DNA from: Corallium rubrum
Taxonomy: Eukaryota; Cnidaria; Anthozoa; Scleralcyonacea; Coralliidae
Assembly: GCA_964035015.1 (NCBI GenBank)
Contig: CAXIUP010000285.1
Location: 409,501 to 473,500, forward strand
Direction of reading: 5' to 3'
DNA: 64,000 bases
Both the position numbers and the translations under genes were made by a program. Below the pieces are notes generated by a model that saw only the letters and a list, made by a program, of their open reading frames with translations, did not search any database and was not told where the DNA came from. This document shows positions 62,947 through 64,000 of the stretch, piece by piece (positions within the stretch are counted from its first letter, which is position 1; every line of letters begins with the position of its first letter).

Positions 62947-63366
62947 CTACAAAACAAACCTAGATACCAGATACCCACCAACCAGACCAACAGATCCAAC
63001 GAACAGGGTTTGATACTCTCTCATCTCACCCGATGGTTTGTAATAGTCAGACAACTCAGGCTTTGGCTGGGAAAACCCGACGACCTCAGCCTGTCTCAGC
63101 CTATCCTTCAACAGATCCAGAGCATGGTTCGTTGTGTTGATGTCAGCGTTGGCGTCAGACAGTTCCTGTCTCAACCTCTGTATTTTATCCTTCTTACCCA
63201 CCTCGTTTTCATACCATTTCTCCTTCGCCCTGGCCAACTGCTCGAGGGCGTGGTTGTGTCTCTTAATCTCAGCCTCATATCCGGTGTGATTTAACTTTGA
63301 AAACATGAATCCAGCGCCCGCGAAGGCCAGGGCGTTAAACAGTCCACCAGCAACCACACTAGCCAT
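62947..63366 (-). CDS. Coiled-coil membrane protein of the Polinton-type element
   Basis: 139 codons. A hydrophobic N-terminal helix (MASVVAGGLFNALAFAGAGF), a long heptad-rich charged helix (about 30-95, KRHNHALEQLARAKEKW...), a Pro-rich link, and a C-terminal hydrophobic helix (FVGSVGLVGGYLVSRFVL). Small proteins of this build recur in cnidarian Polinton-like elements and may be virion membrane or tail-like components, but the role is unknown. Confidence 0.78.
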   Translation of the reverse strand: MASVVAGGLFNALAFAGAGFMFSKLNHTGYEAEIKRHNHALEQLARAKEKWYENEVGKKDKIQRLRQELSDANADINTTNHALDLLKDRLRQAEVVGFSQPKPELSDYYKPSGEMREYQTLFVGSVGLVGGYLVSRFVL

Positions 63367-63384
63367 ATATAAACTAATGGATAT

Positions 63385-64000
63385 TCAGTGAATCAGTCCG
63401 TTACCCATCAGGAATTCTCTGACTGTATCGTAAATTTTATAGCCTCTGTAGCATGGGATCCTGAGTAGGGGATAACCATGTAACCTAGCGTAGTCGTTTT
63501 TCATTTGGTCGTGCTGTTTTAGTTTCTCAAAGCGTTTCTCAGCCTCTTTCGCGGTCATACTCCCCCACCGGGTGGGTGTGAAATGCTGTTCACCGTCATA
63601 CTCAATCAGTAGGAAACCACAACCCACAGGTATCGCGAAGTCGTACCTCAGTAGACCACCGCCCAACCTGGTTAACCCATCAAACGTCTTTTCCCTAATG
63701 TATCCGATCGTGTAACCGCGTAGAATATCCTCAACGTCTCTCTCTCCCTTAGACCCACGACTTTTTCTGGTGACAACTTTTGTTTCGGTCTTTATGTAGG
63801 TTTTACTTCCGACTTCTGTTTCAGTCTTTGTGTATGTTGTGACGGATTCGCGTACTTCATGTATTCTCCCACAGTGTTTTCTCATATCATCTCCCCTCGT
63901 GAACGTCCTCCCCCAGTCCTCACATTTGTACTTTTTTTCCCTGTTGTGAATTTGTCTGACATGCTGGGTGAGATTTCCCTTAGAACTAAATTTTTTCCCA
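63385..64000 (-). CDS. C2H2 finger and PD-(D/E)XK nuclease fusion (N-terminus off the right edge)
   Basis: The frame does not start at the ATG at 63883-63885 but stays open to the window edge (38 more codons). Those codons read KKFSSKGNLTQHVRQIH, then YKCEDWGRTFTRGDD running into MRKHCGRIH. They are two C2H2 fingers: one cut by the window edge, and one whose second Cys is Trp. After a Thr/Lys linker comes a nuclease domain: GERDVEDIL, LLRYDFAIPVG, LLIEYDGEQHF, KNDYARLHGYPLLRIP. This is the DUF559/VSR-like branch of PD-(D/E)XK nucleases, with catalytic candidates D82 and E95/D97 counted from that ATG. A DNA-targeting nuclease is inferred. Confidence 0.8.
   Translation of the reverse strand, partial: GKKFSSKGNLTQHVRQIHNREKKYKCEDWGRTFTRGDDMRKHCGRIHEVRESVTTYTKTETEVGSKTYIKTETKVVTRKSRGSKGERDVEDILRGYTIGYIREKTFDGLTRLGGGLLRYDFAIPVGCGFLLIEYDGEQHFTPTRWGSMTAKEAEKRFEKLKQHDQMKNDYARLHGYPLLRIPCYRGYKIYDTVREFLMGNGLIH

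Larger units (their letters stand above)
57829..64000. mobile_element. Polinton/Maverick- or adintovirus-like element, partial
   Basis: An intron-less, tightly packed gene block unlike the rest of the window: one plus-strand gene converging on four minus-strand genes that include a protein-primed PolB. Gaps are 42, 19 and 32 bp and one overlap of 68 bp. Capsid, ATPase, protease and integrase genes would lie to the right. The left terminal repeat could not be fixed because its partner is outside the window. Confidence 0.85.

Noticed and set aside
59119-63294. Plus-strand ORFs of 60-140 codons
   Set aside because: Antisense shadows of the Polinton-type polymerase, zinc-ribbon and coiled-coil genes.

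Overview
The window looks like a piece of a cnidarian, probably stony coral or sea anemone, nuclear genome. It is AT-rich and mostly non-coding. It is packed with foldback and MITE-type repeats, and it carries a Helitron, a Penelope-like fragment, hAT remnants, a 5S-derived SINE, a Polinton-type element and a multi-exon immunoglobulin-superfamily receptor gene. The species cannot be told from the sequence. Layout: (1) 1-7.9 kb is an autonomous Helitron on the minus strand. Its Rep/PIF1 helicase ORF runs off the left edge. Upstream of it are a protease-like ORF with a 2A-type DIEKNPGP motif and an N-terminal segment with a signal peptide and a hexapeptide array. Those two ORFs were one continuous reading frame, split by a 344-bp TA-flanked MITE at 6186-6529. 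(2) 8-28 kb is a mosaic of palindromes, MITEs and small DNA transposons. Several have exact target-site duplications that can be read directly: two 9-bp-TSD elements sharing TAGCCTGCGT termini, one of them carrying a RecQ-like helicase exon; a hAT remnant; and three MITEs with one shared inverted terminus and different interiors. (3) Spread from 18.1 to 55.4 kb on the minus strand are six exons with matching phase-1 junctions. In gene order they are a cysteine-free V-like Ig domain, a C2-like Ig domain, an I-like Ig domain, a Ser/Thr/Pro-rich stalk, a transmembrane helix, and a cytoplasmic exon with three tyrosine motifs. A broken extra Ig exon lies at about 31 kb. This plan (three Ig domains, stalk, one membrane pass, tyrosine tail) resembles cnidarian allorecognition receptors of the Alr type. 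The first exon (signal peptide) and the last coding exon were not found. (4) Large introns of this gene hold a 25-bp minisatellite (about 37 copies), two 19-bp minisatellites, a Penelope-like 3' end with hammerhead-like motifs, and a hAT nested in another hAT. (5) 57.8-64 kb is the left part of a Polinton/Maverick- or adintovirus-like element. It has a two-membrane-segment protein on the plus strand, converging on a compact minus-strand cluster: C2H2-PD-(D/E)XK nuclease, coiled-coil membrane protein, zinc-ribbon protein and protein-primed family B DNA polymerase. Capsid, ATPase and integrase genes are not in the window. How the parts relate: the Ig receptor is the only host gene seen, and nearly everything else is transposable DNA in or next to its introns.
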